Below are positions 14,212 through 14,350 of a stretch of 14,350 bases of DNA, piece after piece. The number at the start of each line of letters is the position of its first letter. The stretch's first letter is position 1. The position numbers and the translations under genes are program-made. The stretch is from an uncultured Collinsella sp. (GTDB taxonomy: Bacteria; Actinomycetota; Coriobacteriia; Coriobacteriales; Coriobacteriaceae), in NCBI GenBank assembly GCA_900754385.1, contig CAAECP010000094.1, forward strand, positions 1 through 14,350. Reading direction: 5' to 3'. The notes beneath the pieces were generated by a model. It had not been told where the DNA came from and searched no databases. It worked only from the letters and a program-made list of their open reading frames with translations.

Positions 14212-14350
14212 TGAGGTTTCTAAAGCCATATCGAGGGCTTGTCGCAGTGACGCTGCTGGTGCTGCTGGTGGATAACGTCGGTACGCTGTTGGTTCCCACG
14301 ATGCTGGCGAACATGGTCAACACCGGTATTACCACGGGCGATGTCGACTA
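14199..14350 (+). CDS. ABC exporter, transmembrane-ATPase subunit (5' fragment)
   Basis: Only the first 50 or so residues are inside the window. They read RFLKPYRGLVAVTLLVLLVD, then NVGTLLVPTMLANMVNTGI, the N-terminal helix and first membrane span of type-I ABC exporters (MdlA/MdlB-like half transporters). The likely start is GTG 14199, with AGGGGG close upstream and 13 bases of overlap with the MarR gene; ATG 14211 (TAATG overlap) is the alternative but lies far from that SD. The MarR partner suggests an efflux system, probably with a second half-transporter gene beyond the window. Confidence 0.85.
   Translation, partial: MRLLMRFLKPYRGLVAVTLLVLLVDNVGTLLVPTMLANMVNTGITTGDVD

Overview
The window is bacterial chromosome with high-GC coding sequence (GCC, GCG, GAG and CTG codons dominate), Shine-Dalgarno leaders and dense gene packing. 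Gene content and style suggest a gut Coriobacteriia actinobacterium, most probably Collinsella or a close relative. This is a judgement from gene repertoire and codon use, not a database match. There are 13 protein genes (the last cut by the window edge), no rRNA or tRNA genes, no CRISPR array and no transposase gene.

Layout. (1) 41-2273, + strand: a tight operon of split transketolase (N half, C half) followed by a PTS EIIA protein of the fructose/mannitol/galactitol type, closed by a hairpin. It probably links uptake of a sugar or polyol to pentose phosphate metabolism. (2) 2274-2899: a 626-base gap between convergent genes, the strangest part of the window. It holds two same-orientation copies of a 47-base hairpin element enclosing ten copies of a TCTCTCTAA/TTAGAGAGA motif and what looks like the decayed 3' end of a winged-helix protein gene. 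(3) 2900-3778, - strand: LarE-like sulfur transferase. (4) 3952-4602, + strand: HAD phosphatase or phosphomutase, facing a LacI-type regulator (4716-5828, -) across a shared terminator. (5) 5830-6150: divergent lacI/glmS gap with a third copy of the hairpin element paired with a second hairpin, plus a dyad operator upstream of glmS. (6) 6150-7997, +: glmS, followed by three hairpins and the fourth element copy. (7) 8285-8986, -: GntR/FCD regulator, divergent from a YeiH-family membrane protein (9180-10214, +). (8) 10481-11698, +: a Fis-type regulator with an eroded AAA+ domain, behind a 266-base leader containing a 15-bp inverted repeat. (9) 11783-12358, +: single-span membrane protein of unknown function, convergent with a nitroreductase (12423-12944, -). 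(10) 13239-13529, +: a 96-residue protein of unknown function with a strong SD and a textbook terminator. (11) 13711-14350, +: MarR regulator overlapping the start of an ABC exporter gene, with direct-repeat operators in its promoter.

The most noteworthy signals are non-coding. One is a dispersed REP-like hairpin family (four copies) with a conserved CCTGTCCC loop core; it supplies the stop codon of two genes and sits beside terminator hairpins. The other is the TTAGAGAGA motif array, which lies at the 3' ends of both neighbours and so cannot be an ordinary promoter operator for them. The eroded AAA+ regulator and the structured leader before it come next.
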